Below are positions 48,031 through 56,283 of a stretch of 64,000 nucleotides of DNA, in pieces. Positions within the stretch are counted from its first letter, which is position 1, and each line of letters starts with the position of its first letter. The position numbers and the translations under genes are program-made. The notes under the pieces were generated by a model, which did no database searches, was not told the origin of the DNA, and saw nothing but the letters and a program-made list of their open reading frames with translations. The stretch is from positions 1 to 64,000 of the forward strand of contig JANQLS010000071.1 in the NCBI GenBank assembly GCA_028280485.1, written 5' to 3'. The DNA is from Planctomycetota bacterium (GTDB lineage: Bacteria > Planctomycetota > UBA8108 > JACQVS01).

Positions 48031-49185
48031 ATGAAATCTTCAACTCTATTCAAGATCAAAGGCATGTTCGTATTACTAGCCTTGATCTTCATAAGCCAAA
48101 CTCTGACAGCTCAAACTCGAACCTATCGAGTGACTGCCCGAGCCAACAATCGAACGATCGGTGGGCAAAGCATCCATTTTTGGTATTTCGATGTGGAGTC
48201 GTATCAAAATAGTGAACCGAATGGAACAGCTCCTATTATCCCCTTGGGAAACATGGGAAGGCGAGCTCCTGGACGCGATCTTCTACTGCCAGCTAACCGT
48301 GATAACTTAGTTATCGTTCTCACCAACAGATTACCAGTTCCAACAAGCTTCATGCTCAGTGGTCGGGCGATTCCAACCGTGACCAAACCCGGTCTTGGGG
48401 GGATTCCTCAAACCGTCTCTGGAGTAGAACGTAATGCACAAGGTCGTATAACCTCGCTTCTTCCATCTGTACCAGCTCCAACCGCGGCAGATCCCAATCC
48501 CACGTATACCTATACTTTTAAGAACTTGAAACCAGGGACGTTTCTTTATCGAAGCGGGACAAATATTCAGCTTCAAGTTCAGATGGGTCTCTACGGGGCT
48601 TGTTACAAGCCTAGAAGTGGTGGTAATTCGGGAGGAAATGTTTACGAGAAAAAAGATGGGTCGCTAGTTCCTTACGATCTTTCTAGAACCATGATCTTTA
48701 GCGAGATCGATCCTGGAGTTCACGCCGCGGTAGAAAGTGGAGTGTACGGTGATGCGAATCTCTTTCCAAACACCCTAGACTATCGCCCTAAGATCTTCTT
48801 GATTAATGGAAACCTTTACAATCCTTCAGGCACTCGAGCTAAAGGGAATGCTTTTGCCACCATGAGAAAGTCAGATCTCGGTACGGATACGGATGCGGAT
48901 CTTCTGATTCGTATGGTCAATGCTGGATTAACCACAAGGGTTCCCACTTTTTTAGGTGGCTACTGGAAAGTTATCTCAGAGGACGGCCACGTCTATCAAA
49001 ACGCGAAAGAACAATACAATGTTGTTCTTCCTGCCGGAAAAACATCCGACATCATTTTGAATGTGAATAACCTCGCCGTAAAAAAATACCCAATTTTCGA
49101 TCGACGTTTTTTCAGAAGTACCGCTGGAACTACGAAGAGTGGAAAAAACGGAGGCTTGGCAGGTTTCGTACAGGTTAACAATTAA
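48031..49185 (+). CDS. Copper-ligand-poor multicopper-oxidase-like protein
   Basis: 384 residues from the ATG at 48031 (AAGG 8 bases upstream); a GTG at 47968 would add 21 residues in front of the signal peptide. Signal peptide to about residue 27 (LTAQ). It follows the same order as the first domain of its neighbour: a FWYFDVE segment, then a GTFLYRSGTNIQLQVQMGLYGA strand corresponding to the neighbour's GTFQYHSGTNADLQVEMGLLGA, with Arg instead of His. A second cupredoxin (VISEDGHVYQNAKEQYNVVLPAGKTSD) has no HxH or HCH. It probably cannot bind a full copper site and may be a structural or partner subunit of the oxidase. Hairpin follows. Confidence 0.75.
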   Translation: MKSSTLFKIKGMFVLLALIFISQTLTAQTRTYRVTARANNRTIGGQSIHFWYFDVESYQNSEPNGTAPIIPLGNMGRRAPGRDLLLPANRDNLVIVLTNRLPVPTSFMLSGRAIPTVTKPGLGGIPQTVSGVERNAQGRITSLLPSVPAPTAADPNPTYTYTFKNLKPGTFLYRSGTNIQLQVQMGLYGACYKPRSGGNSGGNVYEKKDGSLVPYDLSRTMIFSEIDPGVHAAVESGVYGDANLFPNTLDYRPKIFLINGNLYNPSGTRAKGNAFATMRKSDLGTDTDADLLIRMVNAGLTTRVPTFLGGYWKVISEDGHVYQNAKEQYNVVLPAGKTSDIILNVNNLAVKKYPIFDRRFFRSTAGTTKSGKNGGLAGFVQVNN

Positions 49186-49197
49186 ACCTACTTACTT

Positions 49198-49234
49198 CCC
49201 CTCAGTGCGTTTCTCCCTTGAGACCACTGAGGGG
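49198..49234 (+). terminator. Hairpin closing the copper-oxidase gene group
   Basis: Perfect 10-base-pair arms CCCCTCAGTG (49198-49207) and CACTGAGGGG (49225-49234) around a 17-base loop, just after the stop of the third oxidase-like gene. There is only a weak T-containing tail (AGTCTCCTT), so terminator strength is uncertain. Confidence 0.6.
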
Positions 49235-49351
49235 AGTCTCCTTAACATAGTAAATTTTTATATTCGACCATCCATTCAGGATGGAATGAATCGTTTTAGA
49301 ACTCAATAGGGCTAACAGTTCTTCAGAGCATCACTTACTGGAGATCACGAC

Positions 49352-51736
49352 ATGTCGCGAAATCTGATATTACTGTTTTTCCTGATTCAAGCAACATTCG
49401 CACAAAGCCAGGATGTCTTTGTCGATCAAGCTGCTGCAGGTTCCAATGATGGTACGAGCTGGGAAAATGCATACACCGACCTACAAGACGCATTAAGTGG
49501 AGTGGGCCCCAAAGATGTTTGGATCGCTCAGGGCATTTATACCCCGGCCGCTCCAGGGGGAAGTCGAGTCGCTACCTTCAGAATAGAAAATGGCTATCGT
49601 TTATACGGAGGATTTTCTGGAACGGAAACTCAACTCGACCAACGAGACATCGAAGCTTACCCCACTATTTTGAGTGGAGATCTCAATGGAGACGATCACG
49701 ACCAAGGAAACAGAACGGACAACAGTCTCCACGTGACAAGCTTTCTTTTCACGGATTCTACTCCTTTACTCGATGGATTAATCATTCGCTCTGGCAACGC
49801 GAGTGCTTCGACTGGTTCAGCCAGTCAAGGGGGAGGAATTCGAATTGTGTCTTCTTCACCCTCTTTTGTCGATTGTATTATCGAAGATCATTTCGGCCAT
49901 CTAGGAGCAGGAGTGGTCGTCAATTCCTCAACTGTCAGCTTTGATCATTGTGTATTCAGAAATAATGAAATTAAAAATGGCCGCGGCGGAGGCATCTTCG
50001 TTAGTAACGGATCAAGCTTAACAGTCACCACTTGCGTTTTTGATTCTAACGATCTCAGTGGTGGAGCCGGTGTCAACGATGGAGGCGCCATCTTTATCGA
50101 GACCGGAGGCTCAGCCGTCATCGATGCATCCATCTTCAAAAACAATTCAGCCTTGAGTACCAGCCGATCGATAGCTGCTACTGGAGGGGCCATCACCAGC
50201 CTAGGAACTTCTCTTGAAATCACGAACTGCATCTTTCGAAATCAATCGGCAAATGTAGGTGGCGCTTTATGGGTCGGCCCCAACACATTAATTGCCAATT
50301 GCCTTTTCATGAGAAACGAAGCCGTAGTTGGACTTGGAGCCATCGATGTGGGTGGCTTTGGGGGCGCAATCAACAATCGAGCTAATACGACCGCCCCCTT
50401 AATTCTCACCAACAGCGTTCTTTATTCGAATACGGCAAACGATGGCGGAGGCCTCGTGGGCGGACTCAACGCCTTAGTGGAAATATCAAATTCCATCCTC
50501 TGGGGTAATTCTGATTCCGATGGAATGATACGTTCTTCTCAAGTTAAGGGTCCCGGAGATTGGGCAGCATCTTACTCTTGCATACAAAACCTCTTAACCA
50601 CCATCCCAGGTGAGGATCCCCCCAACCCCGCAAGTTTCCCGGGTTGCATCGATGATAATCCTCTCTTCTTCGATCCCGATGGAGCAGACAACGTACTAGG
50701 GAATGCGGATGATGATTTCCGAGTCACCCTAGCGTCCCCGGCTATCGATGCCGGGCGAAATTCTGATATCCCTTCTGGCATCACCGATGACTTAGTGGGT
50801 AATCCACGACGACTTGATGAGGCTTCCGTTCCGAATTCAGGAAGTGGAAGTTCCCCCCTCGTCGACATGGGAGTCTATGAATTTTCTGGTAACGAAGTGG
50901 CTTCGATCAGCATCGATGGTGGAGCAGGGCAAACTTTATCCACAACGGTGCAACTCACTCTTTCGACATCAGTAAGTGGTAGCGGTCGACAGATGAGGTT
51001 TTCTAATAACGAAATACATTGGAGTTCATGGGAAGCTTTTAACACTTCAAAAACTTGGATGATTCCCAACAGAGGTGAAACCCATCGTGTTTACCTTCAA
51101 ATTAGAAATAACTCCAACGCAATCTTAGCAACAGCAAATGATGCAATCGAATTGATTACCGACCCTTGTTTTGGGGAAACTGTCGAACCGAACATCACTT
51201 GCCCAGCTCCCCCACCTCTTGGCTTCGTCAGCGATGGCTGTACAGCCATCGTTCCAGATTTAACTCAAAATACGACGATTTCCGACAACTGCGATGAACT
51301 GGCAGAGATTCAAATCATCCAAACTCCCACTCCAGGAAGCTTGGTGGGATTAGGAACTCATGTGATCACTCTTACCGCTGAAGACACCTCAGGTAACTCA
51401 TCGAACTGTGAAGTCAACTGGACGGTAGTCGATCGCGCTTTTATTCGCGGAAATGTTCAGGAAAGGCAGGCCCACATTTTAAACATCACTGATGTAGTCG
51501 TTCTGTTGGAGATTTTATTTGAAAATCGGGCGATAGGCTTCGATTGCGAAGCTGCCAGCGATGTCAACAACGATGGTGAACAGAATGTTTTAGATGTGGT
51601 GGGTTTAGCATTAGGAATTTTCAGATCTGAACTTTATAGCATTCCTGAGCCCATGGTCACTCCCGGGGTCGTCATTGGATCTGGGGGTTCTATCGCCTCC
51701 ATCTTGAACTGCAACGAAGGAGAATACTGTCCCTAA
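49352..51736 (+). CDS. Secreted parallel beta-helix protein with HYR-like module and atypical dockerin, copy 2
   Basis: 794 residues, GGAGAT before the ATG. Signal peptide about 1-19. It is a paralogue of the gene at 32543-34924: the FVD.AAAGSNDGTSWENAYTDL opening, GGFSGTETQ, GGG coils and SPLVDMGVYEF closing are shared. Beta-helix about 120-400. An Ig-like module and a HYR-like module with paired Cys follow (about 595-690, SDGCTAIVPDLT, SDNCDE, GTHVITLTAED.SGN). The C-terminal dockerin is a variant: the first EF-hand loop reads IRGNVQERQAHILNITD and has lost most Ca ligands, while the second (DVNNDGEQNVLD) looks intact. The tail ends CNEGEYCP. Downstream of the oxidase group; surface role inferred. 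Confidence 0.88.
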   Translation: MSRNLILLFFLIQATFAQSQDVFVDQAAAGSNDGTSWENAYTDLQDALSGVGPKDVWIAQGIYTPAAPGGSRVATFRIENGYRLYGGFSGTETQLDQRDIEAYPTILSGDLNGDDHDQGNRTDNSLHVTSFLFTDSTPLLDGLIIRSGNASASTGSASQGGGIRIVSSSPSFVDCIIEDHFGHLGAGVVVNSSTVSFDHCVFRNNEIKNGRGGGIFVSNGSSLTVTTCVFDSNDLSGGAGVNDGGAIFIETGGSAVIDASIFKNNSALSTSRSIAATGGAITSLGTSLEITNCIFRNQSANVGGALWVGPNTLIANCLFMRNEAVVGLGAIDVGGFGGAINNRANTTAPLILTNSVLYSNTANDGGGLVGGLNALVEISNSILWGNSDSDGMIRSSQVKGPGDWAASYSCIQNLLTTIPGEDPPNPASFPGCIDDNPLFFDPDGADNVLGNADDDFRVTLASPAIDAGRNSDIPSGITDDLVGNPRRLDEASVPNSGSGSSPLVDMGVYEFSGNEVASISIDGGAGQTLSTTVQLTLSTSVSGSGRQMRFSNNEIHWSSWEAFNTSKTWMIPNRGETHRVYLQIRNNSNAILATANDAIELITDPCFGETVEPNITCPAPPPLGFVSDGCTAIVPDLTQNTTISDNCDELAEIQIIQTPTPGSLVGLGTHVITLTAEDTSGNSSNCEVNWTVVDRAFIRGNVQERQAHILNITDVVVLLEILFENRAIGFDCEAASDVNNDGEQNVLDVVGLALGIFRSELYSIPEPMVTPGVVIGSGGSIASILNCNEGEYCP

Positions 51737-51824
51737 TTCTTGTCAGGCGGGTGGGCATTCAAAGAACTGAGCAAGCTTTTAAAAGTTCACTCCAATAACA
51801 GAATTAACAACAAAGAAATGCGAC

Positions 51825-52700
51825 ATGACTACAAAACAAACACCCACCAAGTTTCTTTTACGGATGGTTAAGGCAAGCGTAATCCTCTGGCTTTGCTCGA
51901 CTATGTGCTCATCTTTGATTGCAGCATCGAGTTTAAGCTACTCTATCTCTCCGGTCGCTTCATTGACTGAAAATATATCTGTATCTCTCACATTAACTTC
52001 AAATCGAAACAATGTCGCGACGGTAGGAACTCGACTCAGTTACGATTCAACGAGATTTACATTAGAAAGTTTTGATGTTGGAAACGGCCTCCCCGGCTCG
52101 TGGACTCCCATCTATCAAAGTACCTCACCGGGAACGATCGATATAGTTTTGGCCGATATATCAGCGTCTGCTTCAACTATAAACACTCCCTCAAGCCTTG
52201 AAGTTCTGAACTTGGTGTTCAGTCGTAACGACGAAGATTGCAGCCCTGCAAACTTTAGTTTCAATCCCAGTACTCCGTCTGCAGGTCCTGAGTCCAACGC
52301 CTACCCCATGAACCATTACATCATTTACGTCTCCGGAAACCTCATCACTGAGAATGCGACGACGAATCCGGCAACGGGTCCAAGTTTGTTGGACCATTCC
52401 TTCATTCGTGGAAATGTAGCTAATCGATCGGCCCATTCTCTCGACCTACAGGATGTCATCGATATTCTCGGGTACCTCTTTGACTCCAATTTTGTCTTAA
52501 GCTTTGATTGTGATGGAGCCTTAGATGTCGACAACAGTGGGAGCATCAATATCACGGATGCGATCGGTTTAGTTCAGGGACTATGGGGAACTGCTGGATT
52601 TGTCATTCCCCCTCCCAATACAGTTCCCGGGATTGGAACAGCCGACGGTGGCACCATTCCATCAGAACTGGGCTGTGTTGAAGGTGAAACTTGCTTGTAA
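51825..52700 (+). CDS. Secreted cohesin-like protein with atypical dockerin
   Basis: 291 residues; the ribosome site is weak (AAAGAAATG), and a later in-frame ATG (Met14) before the hydrophobic stretch is also possible. Signal peptide ends near residue 33. Residues about 36-180 form a cohesin-like beta sandwich (ENISVSLTLTSNRNNVATVGTRLSYDSTRFTLES, cut here to the pattern: V.LTL.S....V...G..L.YD...F.L). The dockerin is the same variant as in the preceding gene (IRGNVANRSAHSLDLQD, then DVDNSGSINITD), with a tail ending CVEGETCL. The shared variant tail suggests the two products are sorted or attached together. Confidence 0.85.
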   Translation: MTTKQTPTKFLLRMVKASVILWLCSTMCSSLIAASSLSYSISPVASLTENISVSLTLTSNRNNVATVGTRLSYDSTRFTLESFDVGNGLPGSWTPIYQSTSPGTIDIVLADISASASTINTPSSLEVLNLVFSRNDEDCSPANFSFNPSTPSAGPESNAYPMNHYIIYVSGNLITENATTNPATGPSLLDHSFIRGNVANRSAHSLDLQDVIDILGYLFDSNFVLSFDCDGALDVDNSGSINITDAIGLVQGLWGTAGFVIPPPNTVPGIGTADGGTIPSELGCVEGETCL

Positions 52701-52801
52701 ATTTTCTCTCGATGAATCTTTCACTTTGTAAAACGTGAGTTTAGGCCGTGAGTAAAAAAACGATTCTAAAACCTCTTCGAATTGTACTGAGGAAATTTTC
52801 T

Positions 52802-53683
52802 ATGCTCTCTCTCTTTAAGGGAACTCATAGTAGGAATTACAATCAGCTTAAGCTCACTAGAGATTTTGCTCTTTTATTCCTCATCTTATTGGCAGTTACT
52901 TCAGAATCCTTTGGACAAGATTGCCAAACAAAGACCCTTAAAGTCGGAACAGCATCGGGCACTCAAGGATCGACGGTAGAGGTGATCATGAGTGGAGAAG
53001 TCGACTGTCAAATCAGCGGCTTTATCGCTGCAATTGGGCATGACAGTTCACAAGTATCTTTTGTGGACGCTCAGCCAAGTGAGTTCTTAACCTCCCACTC
53101 TAACGACCAGTTGTTCTTTCAAGTGACCGAGCACAACGAAGATGGATACGTAGTCATCGGGGCTATTTTTGATATCTCCTCTCCACTAACGATTCCCCCG
53201 ACAGAGTTAACGCCAGAAACGGATTTAGCGACTCTAACCTACGAAATTCTTCCTAGTGCCAACTTGGGAACCACCTCTCTGCTTAATCGCACAAACACCT
53301 ACGGGCAAACGATTCTGGTTAACACGATCTATTCAGCTCCCCCGGGAGGTACTCCGATTGAACCAGAATTAATCGATGGCTCGATCGAAGTGATCACTTT
53401 AGATCCAGTCCCATTCATGAGAGGTGATGTGCATCAAAATGGGTACATCGATATCGGCGATGCCATGAAAATCTTGTTCTTTAAGTATAGAGGGTTTCCT
53501 ATTCAATGTGAAAAAGCGGCCGATGTCAATGACGACGGCCTCATCGAAGTGGATGATGTTTTACAACTCTTACACTATAGATTTTTAGGCGGAATCGAGC
53601 CTGCTCCTCCCTTCAGATCTTGTGACCTTGACCCCAATGATGACAACCTAAGCTGTGGAAGTTATTCAGTATGCGAAAATTAA
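52802..53683 (+). CDS. Secreted cohesin-like plus dockerin-like protein
   Basis: 293 residues from the ATG at 52802, which has GAGGAAA 8 bases upstream; a GTG at 52748 would add 18 residues. Long signal peptide ending SFGQ (about residue 38). Cohesin-like module about 40-200: VGTASGTQGSTVEVIMSG, ISGFIAAIGHDSSQVSF, later LATLTYEI, the order expected for cohesins. Dockerin-like pair RGDVHQNGYIDIGDA and DVNDDGLIEVDDV with a Cys-rich tail (CDLDPNDDNLSC...C). Its 3' end overlaps the SCO lipoprotein gene by 13 bases, which links the surface-protein set to the copper genes downstream. Confidence 0.88.
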   Translation: MLSLFKGTHSRNYNQLKLTRDFALLFLILLAVTSESFGQDCQTKTLKVGTASGTQGSTVEVIMSGEVDCQISGFIAAIGHDSSQVSFVDAQPSEFLTSHSNDQLFFQVTEHNEDGYVVIGAIFDISSPLTIPPTELTPETDLATLTYEILPSANLGTTSLLNRTNTYGQTILVNTIYSAPPGGTPIEPELIDGSIEVITLDPVPFMRGDVHQNGYIDIGDAMKILFFKYRGFPIQCEKAADVNDDGLIEVDDVLQLLHYRFLGGIEPAPPFRSCDLDPNDDNLSCGSYSVCEN

Positions 53684-54408
53684 TGACTCTACGATCCATC
53701 AAAGTTTCTAATCGTTCCTCCTTCACTGGTTTTGGATTGCTGTCATCGTTACTAGTATTGACGGTGTCTTTAGGCTGCCAACAACACTCAATCAGCCATC
53801 TCGCTACTGGAGACAATGAATCCTGCTGCGAACTGGAAGAAATTAAAATCGTAAAAAAAGAAACTTGTTGCGATGATGATGTCTCAAGTTCTTCCACTCA
53901 GGTCAAAAATGAATCTCATACTCATGCAATCGATTACGAAATCCCAAATGTCACGCTTGTAGATCAATTTGGAAAAAATCAAAATCTTCAGCAAATACTA
54001 AACTCAGAAAAACCGATCGCCTTAAATTTCATTTTCACGACCTGCACAACAATTTGCCCAGTGATGACGACCTCGTTTAAAGGCTTCCAAAAAGAGCTAG
54101 AAAACAATGAAAGTCAAACGCGATTGATCTCAATCTCATTAGATCCCGAATTTGATACGCCAGAAAAACTATCGAACTACGCAACTCGATATCAAGCCAA
54201 TACGAATTGGTTATTCTTAACGGGAAATTCCGGTGACATGAGGCAAGTTCACGATGCTTTTCATGCGCTGACGGGATCCAAGTTTAACCACAAACCCTTT
54301 ACTCTATTCAGAAAATCAAAAGCAGAAAAATGGCATCGGGTCGAAGGTTTACTCGGAATTGAAAAACTCATCGACGCACATGAGAATATTGTTAAGGAGG
54401 CATCGTAA
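53671..54408 (+). CDS. SCO1/SenC family copper-chaperone lipoprotein
   Basis: 245 residues. N-terminal leader with a near-lipobox (SLGC, Cys36), so probably membrane-tethered on the periplasmic side. Two unusual Cys pairs (SCC at 51-53, TCC at 65-67) sit in the linker. The thioredoxin-like SCO domain (about 88-245) keeps the copper site: C125xxxC129 in FTTCTTICP, the LDPEFDTP loop and a conserved-position His207 (FNHKPF). SCO proteins deliver copper or act as thiol reductase for CuA and other copper enzymes. Here the nearest copper proteins are the oxidases at 38566-49185. It shares one base with the next gene (TAATG), so the two are translationally coupled. Confidence 0.9.
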   Translation: MRKLMTLRSIKVSNRSSFTGFGLLSSLLVLTVSLGCQQHSISHLATGDNESCCELEEIKIVKKETCCDDDVSSSSTQVKNESHTHAIDYEIPNVTLVDQFGKNQNLQQILNSEKPIALNFIFTTCTTICPVMTTSFKGFQKELENNESQTRLISISLDPEFDTPEKLSNYATRYQANTNWLFLTGNSGDMRQVHDAFHALTGSKFNHKPFTLFRKSKAEKWHRVEGLLGIEKLIDAHENIVKEAS

Positions 54409-56210
54409 TGAGGAAGTTCAGGGGCGTCTTATTTCTATTCTCGATAATTTCCACGGCTTTATGTCTAAGCTGTAACTTACCCCAAGAAAATCAGAGCCGT
54501 ATAGAACAAAGCCCTCACTCATTACCACCTCAACAATCGAGTGGCGTAGACTCACTTCAATCCAGCCCACCCTCTAAGCCAGAGATAAAAAGCGTACAAC
54601 TAAAACCCTCTCTGATGACCTCTAAGCCATCAAAGACCGAGCTGCTTGCTATCGGTAAACGGCTTTACAAGGAAGGAATCACGGCTTCTGGTTTTCCAAT
54701 CCACGGGACTGTAGCCGAAGATGTTGAATTTAAAAGCAGTCAATTAAACTGTCAAAGCTGCCATAGAAATAGTGGGCTTGGATCTCAAGAGGGTGAAGTG
54801 GTAGCCCCCATCATCACTCGTTGGGCACTTTATCGTGGGAATCGTTCTGGACCGAGAAAAAGACCCGCTTACACCGATGCCACGTTGATACGCGCCCTCA
54901 AGGAAGGCATCGATTCAGGAGGAAATGCCCTCGACCCACTAATGCCCAGATACAAACTTTCAGAGATCGATGGTAAGGGCTTAATAGCCTACCTTAAAGA
55001 GCTTTCAGCTGAGGCTTCTCCTGGAGTCAACAAAGATGAAATTCGTTTCGCAACCGTCATTTCTGATGATGTCGATGCCCAGCCCATGCTCGATCTCTTA
55101 GTGCAGTATTTCAAGGATAAAAACAATGAGCTGAGGAATCCCCGGGCGCGAAAAGGAAGAGGTTCATTTTTTCGACGTCAAGTCGACTTAGCTTATCGAA
55201 AATGGAGACTCGACATTTGGAAGCTTAAGGGACCCCGCTCAACTTGGAGGGATCAACTCGAAAAATATTACGAAGATCAACCCGTGTTCGCTCTCATCAG
55301 TGGGATGGTATCTGGCGATTGGCAACCTATACATAAATTCTGTGAAGAACTTTCAATACCAAGTGTACTACCCAATACAAATTCACCTAGCATTGACAAA
55401 AATAATCAATACACACTCTATTTCTCTAAAGGTATCCACTTAGAAACTCAAACGGTCTTCTCCTCTATCAAGAGGAAAAAGTCTAAAGGGGTGATTCAAG
55501 TATTTAGACCCAATTCCCCTGGAGAAGAAGCAGCAAAAATCTTCTCGCAACTCTTTTCAAAATCAAAAACCCGGACACTAAAAGACTGGCCTCTTCAGCC
55601 GGAGAATAATAAAGCTGCAGTCGAGGAGTTGCTGAAAGCCCTAAAAGAAAACCATGAGCTCGATATCGCTCTGTGGGTGGATGCTAACGACCTTAAAAAG
55701 CTATCTTCAAAGTTAAGTGAATTAAGCTTTAAAACTCACATTTTGTCCAAAAATCCATCGCAATCCACATCATTGAACCGTCACATCTACCTCTCTTCTT
55801 CAATATTAGGTGGAATGACCGATCGAATCCCGCCCTCGATTAAAAGGCATGCCATCCTGGCTCACCCTTATTGTCTACCTGAAGATTTCAGCCTCAGATT
55901 CGCGAGGGTGGATACCTGGTTAAAAAACAAAGGAATAGAAATCCGACAACCAAAACTTCAAGCCCAAACCTATTTTGCCTGCATGGTTTTAGGAGAAGCC
56001 TTGATGCATGTTCGCTTTGGTTACTATTACCGCGAATTCATCTTAGAGACGATTGAGCATTTGCCTTCCCGAATGGGTATTTTCTGCGCAACTCATCCAG
56101 CCCCGAGCTTTGGACCCGGACAGAGGTACCTTTCGAAAGGCTGTTACCTGGTAACATTTCCAAAACTTAAAGAGTCAGACCAACTGTTCGCAACTTGGTC
56201 TGTACCTTGA
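54408..56210 (+). CDS. Lipoprotein fusion of cytochrome c and a periplasmic-binding-like domain
   Basis: 600 residues. Lipobox LSC with Cys22. A Ser/Pro-rich linker leads to a monoheme cytochrome c domain (about 78-190) with C115QSC118H119; Met ligand candidates lie in DPLMPRY. From about residue 205 to the end the sequence reads as a type-1 periplasmic-binding or ABC-substrate-like fold (alternating beta-alpha, VFALISGMVSGDW, GVIQVFRP). The sensor-like domain joined to a heme is uncommon. It is coupled to the SCO gene and may deliver electrons to, or sense ligands for, the copper system. Exact function unknown. Confidence 0.8.
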   Translation: MRKFRGVLFLFSIISTALCLSCNLPQENQSRIEQSPHSLPPQQSSGVDSLQSSPPSKPEIKSVQLKPSLMTSKPSKTELLAIGKRLYKEGITASGFPIHGTVAEDVEFKSSQLNCQSCHRNSGLGSQEGEVVAPIITRWALYRGNRSGPRKRPAYTDATLIRALKEGIDSGGNALDPLMPRYKLSEIDGKGLIAYLKELSAEASPGVNKDEIRFATVISDDVDAQPMLDLLVQYFKDKNNELRNPRARKGRGSFFRRQVDLAYRKWRLDIWKLKGPRSTWRDQLEKYYEDQPVFALISGMVSGDWQPIHKFCEELSIPSVLPNTNSPSIDKNNQYTLYFSKGIHLETQTVFSSIKRKKSKGVIQVFRPNSPGEEAAKIFSQLFSKSKTRTLKDWPLQPENNKAAVEELLKALKENHELDIALWVDANDLKKLSSKLSELSFKTHILSKNPSQSTSLNRHIYLSSSILGGMTDRIPPSIKRHAILAHPYCLPEDFSLRFARVDTWLKNKGIEIRQPKLQAQTYFACMVLGEALMHVRFGYYYREFILETIEHLPSRMGIFCATHPAPSFGPGQRYLSKGCYLVTFPKLKESDQLFATWSVP

Positions 56211-56283
56211 AATTCAACAGACTTCAAATTCTTCTTTCTAATTCTATTAGAAAAGTTTAATCCTCAACAAAAGGTCACCACCG

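Noticed and set aside
11227..53683. Reading the cohesin and dockerin modules as a cellulosome
   Set aside because: No glycoside hydrolase or carbohydrate-binding catalytic domain and no multi-cohesin scaffold are present.
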